12,729 bases of DNA from Gammaproteobacteria bacterium (GTDB taxonomy: Bacteria > Pseudomonadota > Gammaproteobacteria > Immundisolibacterales > Immundisolibacteraceae), in contig DQBD01000222.1 in NCBI GenBank assembly GCA_003526065.1, positions 1 through 12,729 on the forward strand, read 5' to 3'. The first letter of the stretch is position 1. Each line of letters starts with the position of its first letter. Shown one piece after another: positions 7,273-12,729 of the stretch. Below the pieces are notes generated by a model. It searched no databases. It was not told the DNA's origin and saw only the letters and a program-made list of their open reading frames with translations. The translations under genes and the position numbers were made by a program.

Positions 7273-7578
7273 ATGCGTGCGGTGTATCTGACAGGTTTGC
7301 TTGCGATGGCCGGCGCGGTGCTGCCGGTGACGGTGTGGGCGCATGACTGCGTGGTGACCGGCGGTTACGCGCAGTGCGACGACGGCACCACGTATACCTA
7401 CCAGGATGGCGCGGTGATCGGCTCGGACGGGACCACGGTGATCCGCACCCCGGACGGGGTGTACATCGGTCACCGTCACCCGTCGGGATGGCGGGCGCCG
7501 GTGGCGCCCGACCCGCGCCTGGACGACCAGGCCCATCCGGGCTGCAAGCGGATGAACGGCCGCGAGGTGTGCGGCTGA
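7273..7578 (+). CDS. Small secreted hypothetical protein with four cysteines
   Basis: This 101-residue protein has a clear Sec signal peptide. After MR comes a hydrophobic core (residues 3-21) with a likely cleavage after VWA (residue 23), leaving a mature protein of about 78 residues starting HDC. The mature part has cysteines at 26, 35, 91 and 100, which could form two disulfides in the periplasm. Its central segment is rich in Asp-Gly turns (DGTTYTYQDG, SDGTTVIRTPDG; residues 37-62), suggesting a short beta-hairpin repeat. The frame is open further upstream, but GGAGG at 7260-7264 spaced eight bases from the ATG, plus the signal peptide, fix this start. The family is not recognised and no function is proposed. 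It stands alone on the plus strand between minus-strand catabolic genes. Confidence 0.72.
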   Translation: MRAVYLTGLLAMAGAVLPVTVWAHDCVVTGGYAQCDDGTTYTYQDGAVIGSDGTTVIRTPDGVYIGHRHPSGWRAPVAPDPRLDDQAHPGCKRMNGREVCG

Positions 7579-7580
7579 CG

Positions 7581-7599
7581 GCGCCGGGCTTACCGGCGC
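7581..7599. repeat. Short GC hairpin after the small secreted protein gene
   Basis: Arms gcgccgg (7581-7587) and ccggcgc (7593-7599) pair perfectly around a five-base loop, two bases after the stop codon. No T-run follows on the plus strand, so it is at best a weak terminator or transcript-end stabiliser for the plus-strand gene. Confidence 0.55.
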
Positions 7600-7605
7600 A
7601 AGCAT

Positions 7606-7650
7606 AAAAAAGGTGGCGTCCCCACTCCCCCACAGATCAGGGACGCCACC
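7606..7650 (-). terminator. Intrinsic terminator of the catechol dioxygenase transcript
   Basis: Arms ggtggcgtccc (7612-7622) and gggacgccacc (7640-7650) are perfect 11-bp complements around a 17-base C-rich loop. On the minus strand the hairpin is followed at once by six T (the A-run at 7606-7611), the classic rho-independent arrangement. It lies about 155 bp after the dioxygenase stop. On the plus strand there is no T-run, so it acts mainly for minus-strand transcription. Confidence 0.85.
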
Positions 7651-7691
7651 CCACCCCCTGGACCGCGGCGCGGCCGCCTGGGATGCACGAG

Positions 7692-7738
7692 ACCGCCGCT
7701 GGCGGCGGTGGACACTTGCCGGCTCCTGCGGGCCGGCA
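7692..7738. repeat. Two adjacent GC-rich inverted repeats downstream of the dioxygenase gene
   Basis: Accgccgc (7692-7699) pairs with gcggcggt (7702-7709). Tgccggc (7717-7723) pairs with gccggca (7732-7738). Together with a smaller dyad at 7780-7791 (ccggt-ca-accgg) they make the 3' untranslated region of the dioxygenase transcript highly structured ahead of its terminator. They may stabilise the mRNA 3' end or be REP-like. In a GC-rich genome some such dyads occur by chance. Confidence 0.5.
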
Positions 7739-7805
7739 CGGGAGAATCATTCCATGCCGGTGCCGGCCGACCCTTGATGCCGGTCAACCGGTGTCGATGG
7801 ATGCC

Positions 7806-8714
7806 TCAGGTCAGGGCCTGGCCGAAGCTCGGGATCATTTCCCGGCCGTGGAAGAAGATGGCGCGCGCCGCCTCGTCCTCGGTCCAGGTCACTACCTCGT
7901 TGTCGTAGTAGGGGAAGGTGCCGCCGGCGTAGGTCTCGTTGCGGTTGCCGGATGGGTCGAAGAAGTAGGTGGTCAGGCCGCGCGTGAGGCCGTGACGGGA
8001 CGGCGTCAGCTCGGTGCGCACGCGGTGGCGCGACTGCAGGTCGGCCGCGCGCAGCACGTCGTCCCAGGTCTCGACGTAGAAGCCGACGTGGTGCAGCTTG
8101 CCGTTCGGGCCCTTGATGAAGGCGATGTCGTGCGCCTTGTTGGTGACGTGCATGAACGTCGCCAGCAGGCCGCCCTCCCTGTTGACGAGGCGCTCGCTCT
8201 GGTGGAAGTCGAGTCCTTCCACGAAAAACCGCGTCACGCCCTCCAGGTCCTCGCCGGTCAGCAGCACGTGGTCGAAGCGGTTCACGCCGACGCCGCGGCG
8301 GTCATCCGGCCACGGTTCCGGGTTGGTGTCGCCGACCGCGATGCCGACCCGTTCCATCTGCTGGTAGAACTCGATGCGGTGGCCGGTCGCCAGGGTGGTG
8401 GCGAGTGCCTCGCCCTCGCCGGTGCGGCTGCCGGCCGACACCCGCTGCACGGGAAACCCGAACTGCTCGCACACGCGCTCGATGCGGGCCAGGTCGTCCG
8501 GGAAGCGCACCTTGAAGGCCAGGTGGTCGAGGCCGGCGCGGTCGCTTTCCCTGAGGATCACGCTGTGGTGGTCGTACTCGTCCCAGCCCTTGAAGAAGGC
8601 CTCGCCGGGCGCGCTGGCGGTTTCGGTCAGACCCAGGAAGTCGCCGTAGTGGCGGCGCGCCTCGTCCAGGTCCAGGACGTTGATGGCCACTTTGCCGATA
8701 CGCAGGATGCCCAT
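7806..8714 (-). CDS. Catechol 2,3-dioxygenase (extradiol, XylE/DmpB type)
   Basis: This 302-residue two-domain vicinal-oxygen-chelate enzyme opens catechol rings next to the hydroxyls using Fe(II) and O2, producing a 2-hydroxymuconic semialdehyde. It resembles XylE/DmpB along its whole length: MGILRIGKVAINVLDLDEA at the start, GDTNPEPWPDD (128-138), and TTYFFDPSGNRNETYAG (248-264) near the C-terminus. The iron ligands are H149 (FDHVLL), the His of LHHVGFY (H208/H209) and E260. The active-site residues equivalent to XylE H199, H246 and Y255 are present as H195 (AHDIAF), H241 (SRHGLTRG) and Y250. The length matches the family (about 305). The Shine-Dalgarno sequence is weak. It appears to be a single-gene transcript with its own promoter region and terminator. 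No companion semialdehyde dehydrogenase, hydrolase, ferredoxin or hydroxylase is adjacent. The preferred catechol (plain, alkylated or polycyclic-derived) cannot be read from sequence. Confidence 0.95.
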   Translation of the reverse strand: MGILRIGKVAINVLDLDEARRHYGDFLGLTETASAPGEAFFKGWDEYDHHSVILRESDRAGLDHLAFKVRFPDDLARIERVCEQFGFPVQRVSAGSRTGEGEALATTLATGHRIEFYQQMERVGIAVGDTNPEPWPDDRRGVGVNRFDHVLLTGEDLEGVTRFFVEGLDFHQSERLVNREGGLLATFMHVTNKAHDIAFIKGPNGKLHHVGFYVETWDDVLRAADLQSRHRVRTELTPSRHGLTRGLTTYFFDPSGNRNETYAGGTFPYYDNEVVTWTEDEAARAIFFHGREMIPSFGQALT

Positions 8715-8732
8715 GTCGAAATCCCGTACTTG

Positions 8733-8748
8733 GCTTGCCGATGCAAGC
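8733..8748. repeat. Small dyad in the leader of the dioxygenase gene
   Basis: Gcttgc (8733-8738) and gcaagc (8743-8748) form a perfect 6-bp inverted repeat with a cgat spacer, 18 bases before the dioxygenase ATG. It could be an operator half-site pair or an mRNA leader hairpin. It may also be chance. Confidence 0.4.
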
Positions 8749-8759
8749 GGACGGCGGCC

Positions 8760-8800
8760 ATTGTGTGTGGCTGTCGCGGCGGTGGATTGACGGGTGTCAA
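8760..8800 (-). promoter_or_regulatory. Candidate FNR/FixK-type activated promoter of the dioxygenase gene
   Basis: On the minus strand TTGACACCCGTCAA (8800-8787) is a perfect dyad, TTGAC-N4-GTCAA. It resembles the TTGAT-N4-ATCAA box of the CRP/FNR family (FNR, ANR, FixK, DNR). After 21 bases comes CACAAT (8765-8760), which matches four of six positions of a sigma-70 -10 element. This layout places the dyad near -41, as in class II FNR-dependent promoters. The untranslated leader would be about 40 bases. TTGACA within the dyad also looks like a -35 hexamer, but no good -10 lies 16-18 bases after it. Binding is inferred from pattern only. Confidence 0.4.
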
Positions 8801-8864
8801 GGCGTGGTCATGCCGGGACGATCGGGTCGGGCGACGTGGTGCGGGACTGTCCGGAGACGCGGAC

Positions 8865-11303
8865 TTACTGCGGGTTATGGGGGGGCGTCATGGGAGTGTG
8901 CGGGCCCCGTGTGGTGTGTCGATACGGCGTGACGTTGCCGGCCTGCTGCAGTATCTGCGGGGTCGGCTGCGCATCGTCGGGGACGTGCACGTGATAGCGG
9001 TTCTTGCCGGTCTGCTTGGCCTCGTACATGGCGTGATCGGCGTGACGCAACAGCTGATCGGCGCTCAGAGCCTCCGGTTGAGGGTATAGCGCCACGCCGA
9101 TGCTGGCGGTGACGTGCAGAACCCGGTCGTCCATGACCACGGGCGCTGCGGCGGCTGCCAGCAGGCGCTCGATCATTGGCCGGCAGTCGGTGTCCTGCTG
9201 CAGGCCCGTGAGTACCGCGACGAATTCGTCGCCGCCCAGGCGCGCCAGTGTGTCGCCCTCGCGGATGGCCTCCTTCATCCGTTCGGCAATGCTGATCAGG
9301 AGCCGGTCGCCGAACGCGTGGCCGTGGGAGTCGTTGATGGCCTTGAAGCCGTCCAGGTCGATGTACGCCACCGCCAGCTGGGTCTCGAGACGGCCGGTGT
9401 GGGCCATGGCCTGCTGCAGGCGGTCCGCGAACAGCGCGCGGTTCGGCAGTCCGGTCAGCACGTCGTGGTAGGCGATGCGCTCGAGCTGGGCCTGCTGTGC
9501 CTTCAGCTGCGATATGTCGGTGAGGACGGCGATGCGGTGCGCGCCCTGGCCGTCGGCGTCGTGCGCGATGTTGACGCTCAGCGTCGCCGTGTAGGTGCTG
9601 CCGTCGTCGCGTCGTCCGCACAGCTCGCCGTGCCAGTGGCCGTGTTCGTCCAGGCTGCGTCGCAGGCTGTCCAGCGACTCGCCGCCCAGGTAGTCGATGC
9701 TCAGCTCATGGGTGTAACGCCCAACCACGTCGGCATCGTCCGGGTAGCCGATGATGCGCAAGAACGCCTTGTTCACCGCCAGGATGCGGCTGTCGGGGGC
9801 GGCGATGAGAACGCCTTCGCCGGCAAAGGTGAAGACACTGGCGGCGATGTTCAGCCAGCGCTGATTCTCGCGCTCGACCGTGACGTCGCGCGCCAGCACA
9901 AGAAACCGCGGCGTCGTGTTGGCGCTGGTGACCGCGCTCACGGACAGATCGACCCGACGTGTTCCGGTGGGGCCTTCGAGCGCGATCTCGACGCCTCTTA
10001 CCAGGCCGCACTCGGCGGCCTGCTGCAGCGCGCCCATGACGTGTTCGGCAACTTCCGGTGGCACCAGTTGGTCGACCTTGTGCCCGACCATGTGATGCGG
10101 GTCGATGCTGGTTTTCATGTCACTGCTGGCCCACACGCGCTGTACCAGGCCGTTGGTGTCGATCTCGAACACCGGAAACGGCATCGCCGTGAGCAAGGCC
10201 CGTTGCTGGGCGACCAGGGCAGCGAGGGTTTCGCCGCTGCGTTTGAGCGCACGGTTACGCGAGATCGCCAGGGCCAGCAGCGCCAGCACGCTTGCGCCGG
10301 CAATGCCCAGCGCCAGCAGCGTTGGCCAGTGGCGTTCCCACAGGGTGTGCCAGGTCAGGGCCACTGGCTGGTCGTACGGTGGCAGGCGCAGGGTGCGCAG
10401 GAGTTCCTCGACCGCCACGTAGTCGGCCGGCGGTGAAAAGCCGGCAATGCCGGCGGCGCGCGCGGCCGGATGCGTGGCGTCCAGTCTGAGTGCCGCGGCG
10501 GTCAGCTGCCGCGCGGTGTCCTGGTCCACCTGGGGCATGGCCACCAGCGGCCATTCCGGGTACAGCGGGGTCGATACCGGGAACGGAAAATCGGCCAGTG
10601 CCTGCTGGTTGATGACCGCCAGGCGCGCCGCATCCAGGCGCCGCTCGTCAACCAGCGATTCCAGGATGCCGGTGCGCACGAAACCGGCGTCCGCCGAGCC
10701 TTCCAGCACGGCCGTCACCACGGCGTCGTACGTGTCGACGATCTCCATCCGGATGGAGTTGCCGCGACGGCCGCCGGTCCGGTCGGTGTCGGGGCTGGCG
10801 GACAGCGACAGCGGTGGCATCTTCAGCCCGGCGTTGATCAGCTCGCGCATCGGTGCCTGAAAGCCCCCGAGTGCCCATTGGCCCAGCACGGCGACGCGCC
10901 GGCCTCGCAGGTCTGTGAGGGCGCGGATGTCGCTGCGCCCGGCGCGTACGATGATGACGCCGCCCTGATGGGTGGTCGCCTTGTCGTCGTGCACGCCACG
11001 CAGCGTGGCCAGCACGCTGCTCAGGCTGCTGCGCCGTCGAAGCAACAGATAGGAGCCGGGATTGGTCAGCACCAGGTCGACCTGGTGCTGCGCCAGCGCC
11101 TGTTGCATCCGGTCGTGCGTCAGCACCTCCAGCTGCACGGTGGTGTCACCGAGCTGTTCCGACAGGTAGTCGGCCAGGGGCTGATACTGGGCCTGCACCA
11201 CCGGCGCAGGGCGCACTGCCAGCACGCCCAGCGTCAGGTGCTGGGCGCCCTGCGCGACACCGGCGAGCAGCGCCAGCGCCAAAGTCAGGCAGCATCGCAT
11301 CAC
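8865..11303 (-). CDS. Diguanylate cyclase with periplasmic PhnD-like sensor and two PAS domains
   Basis: This membrane protein of about 812 residues is predicted to make cyclic di-GMP in response to a periplasmic ligand. A signal peptide (1-20) leads into a PhnD-like type 2 periplasmic binding domain (about 22-300; LGVLAVRP, DLVLTNPGSYLLL, GRRVAVLG). One membrane helix (about 327-347) follows, then two PAS regions (about 365-475 and 483-600) and a GGDEF domain (about 605-775). The catalytic motif RLGGDEF (688-694) is intact. The inhibitory I-site RxxD is present as REGD (681-684), exactly five residues before it. DLDGFKAINDSHGHAFGD (649-666) is the metal/GTP region. There is no EAL domain, so it is a cyclase only. 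The GTG at 11303 and an ATG at 11300 are both possible starts; the ATG gives a TGATG overlap with the upstream lipoprotein gene stop. The tail from about residue 776 is proline-rich and probably disordered. It is probably co-transcribed with the lipoprotein gene. Confidence 0.93.
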   Translation of the reverse strand: MMRCCLTLALALLAGVAQGAQHLTLGVLAVRPAPVVQAQYQPLADYLSEQLGDTTVQLEVLTHDRMQQALAQHQVDLVLTNPGSYLLLRRRSSLSSVLATLRGVHDDKATTHQGGVIIVRAGRSDIRALTDLRGRRVAVLGQWALGGFQAPMRELINAGLKMPPLSLSASPDTDRTGGRRGNSIRMEIVDTYDAVVTAVLEGSADAGFVRTGILESLVDERRLDAARLAVINQQALADFPFPVSTPLYPEWPLVAMPQVDQDTARQLTAAALRLDATHPAARAAGIAGFSPPADYVAVEELLRTLRLPPYDQPVALTWHTLWERHWPTLLALGIAGASVLALLALAISRNRALKRSGETLAALVAQQRALLTAMPFPVFEIDTNGLVQRVWASSDMKTSIDPHHMVGHKVDQLVPPEVAEHVMGALQQAAECGLVRGVEIALEGPTGTRRVDLSVSAVTSANTTPRFLVLARDVTVERENQRWLNIAASVFTFAGEGVLIAAPDSRILAVNKAFLRIIGYPDDADVVGRYTHELSIDYLGGESLDSLRRSLDEHGHWHGELCGRRDDGSTYTATLSVNIAHDADGQGAHRIAVLTDISQLKAQQAQLERIAYHDVLTGLPNRALFADRLQQAMAHTGRLETQLAVAYIDLDGFKAINDSHGHAFGDRLLISIAERMKEAIREGDTLARLGGDEFVAVLTGLQQDTDCRPMIERLLAAAAAPVVMDDRVLHVTASIGVALYPQPEALSADQLLRHADHAMYEAKQTGKNRYHVHVPDDAQPTPQILQQAGNVTPYRHTTRGPHTPMTPPHNPQ

Positions 11304-12262
11304 GAGCCGTATTCCCCCGCCGGAGGGAGGTAGTCGTCAACGAACAGATGCTTCAGATCGTCAGGGGTGGGCAGCAGTTCGCGTTGCACCATGAGGCGTT
11401 CCAGCCGCTCGGCGGCCTGCTCGAAGCGTGAGCCCGAACGCAGCGCGTAGTGGTTCCCAGCCAGGTTCGGCAGGATCACCCCGGACAGGGCGCGGCGTAC
11501 GTCGGCGGCGGTCACGCCCTGGTGCTCGGCGATGCGATAGACGGCATCCTCGCGGTTGCTTTGCAGGTATTCAAGCACTCGAAAATGCGTTTGCGTCAGT
11601 AGGTGCAGGGCGCGGTGGCGCTCGGCCAGCCGGTCGCGCCGCACGGCCAGTACGTCGAAAATAGTGTCCGGCATCTGCCGACTGTCGAACAGGGGCTGCG
11701 CGCCCTCGGCACGCAACCGCGAGGCGACCGGTTCATAGGTGACGATGGCGTCGACGGCACCGGCGCGCCACGCCGCCACCTGCTCGGCGATGGGCAGGTC
11801 GACGTGTTCGATGGCGTCGGGTGACAGGCCCGCCTGGGCCAGTACTTCGCTCAGCACCAGTTCACCGACGGCGGTGTGTTCGTAGCCGATGCGCTTGCCG
11901 GACAGGGCGGCGAGCGTGGTAATGCCTTGCCGCACCATGAGCACGTCGCCACCGGCGGAACTGTCCATCACCAGCACCACGCTGAGCGGAACACCGGCGC
12001 TTCGCGCCTGCAAAACCTCGTCGAGCGTCAGGGTGGCGGCATCCACCTGCCCAGCCTTCAGCGCCGCCAACGCGTCGAGCGCTGTGTGGCCGTGACGCAA
12101 GCGCACCTCCCGCGGCAGCCAGCCCAGGTCCTGGGCCAAGCACAGGGATTCGTAGCCGATCCAAGGGTGGACGGCCACCGTCAGGTGAGTCTGGGGTGCG
12201 CAACCGCCAAGCACTACGGCGGACAACAGCCAGAAGAAAAAACAGTGCAGCGTGCGGCGCAT
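11300..12262 (-). CDS. Lipoprotein solute-binding protein, NMT1/SsuA-like
   Basis: This 320-residue periplasmic binding protein of the NMT1/THI5/SsuA/TauA type is anchored by a lipid. The N-terminal RRTLHCFFFWLLSAVVLGG ends in the lipobox LGGC (18-21) with C21 as the lipidated cysteine; alanine at +2 does not signal inner-membrane retention. The mature part starts LTVAVHPWIGYESLCLAQ, a typical first strand with the WxGYE pocket motif. Further family segments are ALKAGQVDAATLTLDEVL, ALSGKRIGYEHTAVGELV and WRAGAVDAIVTYEPVASRL. No ABC permease or ATPase is adjacent. Instead its stop overlaps the start of a diguanylate cyclase with its own periplasmic binding-like domain, so it is more likely a sensor partner than a transporter component. 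The ligand might be an organosulfonate, pyrimidine or aromatic acid by analogy with the family, but this is not determined. No clear Shine-Dalgarno sequence precedes the ATG. Confidence 0.92.
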   Translation of the reverse strand: MRRTLHCFFFWLLSAVVLGGCAPQTHLTVAVHPWIGYESLCLAQDLGWLPREVRLRHGHTALDALAALKAGQVDAATLTLDEVLQARSAGVPLSVVLVMDSSAGGDVLMVRQGITTLAALSGKRIGYEHTAVGELVLSEVLAQAGLSPDAIEHVDLPIAEQVAAWRAGAVDAIVTYEPVASRLRAEGAQPLFDSRQMPDTIFDVLAVRRDRLAERHRALHLLTQTHFRVLEYLQSNREDAVYRIAEHQGVTAADVRRALSGVILPNLAGNHYALRSGSRFEQAAERLERLMVQRELLPTPDDLKHLFVDDYLPPAGEYGS

Positions 12263-12311
12263 GGCGGCTCGGTGGGGTTTTCACGACTTTAACGGTTCGG
12301 CGCGCGACACC

Positions 12312-12325
12312 TTTATATTTTTTTT
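12312..12325 (-). promoter_or_regulatory. A-tract and TATAAA, possible promoter of the lipoprotein-cyclase operon
   Basis: On the minus strand eight A (12325-12318) run directly into TATAAA (12317-12312), a -10-like hexamer that would give a leader of about 40 bases before the lipoprotein ATG. It is the most AT-rich spot in the window. There is no recognisable -35 at the usual spacing (AGCGAC), so an activator or another sigma factor would be needed. On the plus strand the T-run is not preceded by a good hairpin, so a terminator is unlikely. Confidence 0.3.
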
Positions 12326-12385
12326 CCGACCCCGGTCGCTCAGGTGTGGTCGGGTGTGCGTGCGCGGCGTGTCAGGCACGTAACC

Positions 12386-12729
12386 TCAGCCGGCCAGTGC
12401 CGGCTGTTCCGGCGCGGTGTCCCGGTGCGCGGCGCGCAGCGCCTCGACCGCCTCCGGCAGCGCGAACTGTTCGCCGGCGAAGCGCTCGACGAAGCGCCCG
12501 CCGCGCAGTTCGCCGCGTGCTTCCAGGCGGCGGTAGACGTACAGCAGTTCGCGCCAGGGCGGGGCGCAGTTTTCGTCGTCCAGCGTCGCCCGGAACACCA
12601 CGCCGTGACGCTGCAGCAGCGTCTGCGCGGCATGCGCCACGGCGCCATCGCGGGTGTCTGCGGCGCCGGCCGGCAGCGCCGGCAACAGCGACCAGCGTCC
12701 GGCGGCGCCGACCCCGGACACGCGTGGAC
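12386..12729 (-). CDS. lhr: C-terminal end of Lhr-type DEAD/DEAH helicase (cut by window edge)
   Basis: About 114 residues are visible, and the frame stays open to the right edge, so only the end of a much larger protein is present. Full-length bacterial Lhr helicases run to about 1400-1500 residues. The order of segments matches the Lhr C-terminus: [12 protein letters not shown], then [16 protein letters not shown], then [19 protein letters not shown], then [20 protein letters not shown]. Lhr is an ATP-dependent 3'-5' DNA/RNA-DNA translocase linked to DNA repair; its C-terminal region supports assembly. The GTG at 12721 is not regarded as the true start, because the homologous sequence continues beyond it. 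The 123 bp between its stop and the lipoprotein start contain no clear terminator, so read-through into the downstream operon is possible. Confidence 0.85.
   Translation of the reverse strand, partial: PRVSGVGAAGRWSLLPALPAGAADTRDGAVAHAAQTLLQRHGVVFRATLDDENCAPPWRELLYVYRRLEARGELRGGRFVERFAGEQFALPEAVEALRAAHRDTAPEQPALAG

Noticed and set aside
8742..8763. Sigma-54 promoter before the dioxygenase gene (TGGC followed by TTGC on the minus strand)
   Set aside because: Such a promoter was expected by analogy with xyl/dmp systems. However, the GG and GC elements are 13 bases apart instead of the required 10, so it does not fit.
7683..10436. Plus-strand open frames of 468 (7683-9089) and 440 codons (9114-10436) opposite the dioxygenase and cyclase
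   Set aside because: Both are shadows of confidently identified minus-strand genes, and they lack domains.

Overview
The window is GC-rich (roughly two thirds or more G+C by eye) and gene-dense. It has Gram-negative envelope and signalling genes: a Kdo/WaaP-type kinase, a lipoprotein binding protein, a periplasmic-sensor diguanylate cyclase, and the end of an Lhr helicase. Together with a meta-cleavage dioxygenase these point to a high-GC proteobacterium, most likely a gamma- or betaproteobacterium able to degrade aromatics. The genus cannot be fixed from this sequence. No tRNA, rRNA, CRISPR array, transposase or insertion sequence was seen.

Layout. (1) 1-3368, plus strand: a tightly overlapping trio of a lipopolysaccharide-kinase-like protein, a NodU/CmcH-type carbamoyltransferase and a sulfotransferase. 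Both junctions are ATGA overlaps, so the trio is probably one translationally coupled operon that decorates a surface glycan or a small molecule. (2) 3425-4411, plus strand: a PdxA/TphB-family dehydrogenase that keeps the metal-binding histidines but has lost the His-Thr substrate motif of true PdxA. (3) 4429-7018, minus strand and convergent with the previous gene: an adenylate-forming acid-CoA ligase followed by an extended-SDR epimerase/dehydrogenase, probably an operon. (4) 7273-7578, plus strand: a small secreted protein of unknown function. (5) 7606-8800, minus strand: an extradiol catechol 2,3-dioxygenase with all expected active-site residues, a possible FNR/FixK-type box with a class II-like layout upstream, and a clear intrinsic terminator downstream. 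(6) 8865-12262, minus strand: a lipoprotein solute-binding protein overlapping a PhnD-like-sensor/PAS/PAS/GGDEF diguanylate cyclase, a likely ligand-to-c-di-GMP signalling pair. (7) 12386-12729, minus strand: the C-terminal end of an Lhr-type helicase, cut by the window edge.

How the genes may work together (inference). The dehydrogenase, CoA ligase, SDR enzyme and catechol dioxygenase are all families used in aromatic-acid catabolism, but they form separate transcription units and no complete pathway is visible. The binding-protein/cyclase pair lies just upstream of the dioxygenase on the same strand and could sense a nutrient or metabolite, but nothing in the sequence proves that link. The window starts exactly on a perfect 35-bp palindrome, which may be a contig-end artefact, so the 5' end of the first gene should be treated with caution.
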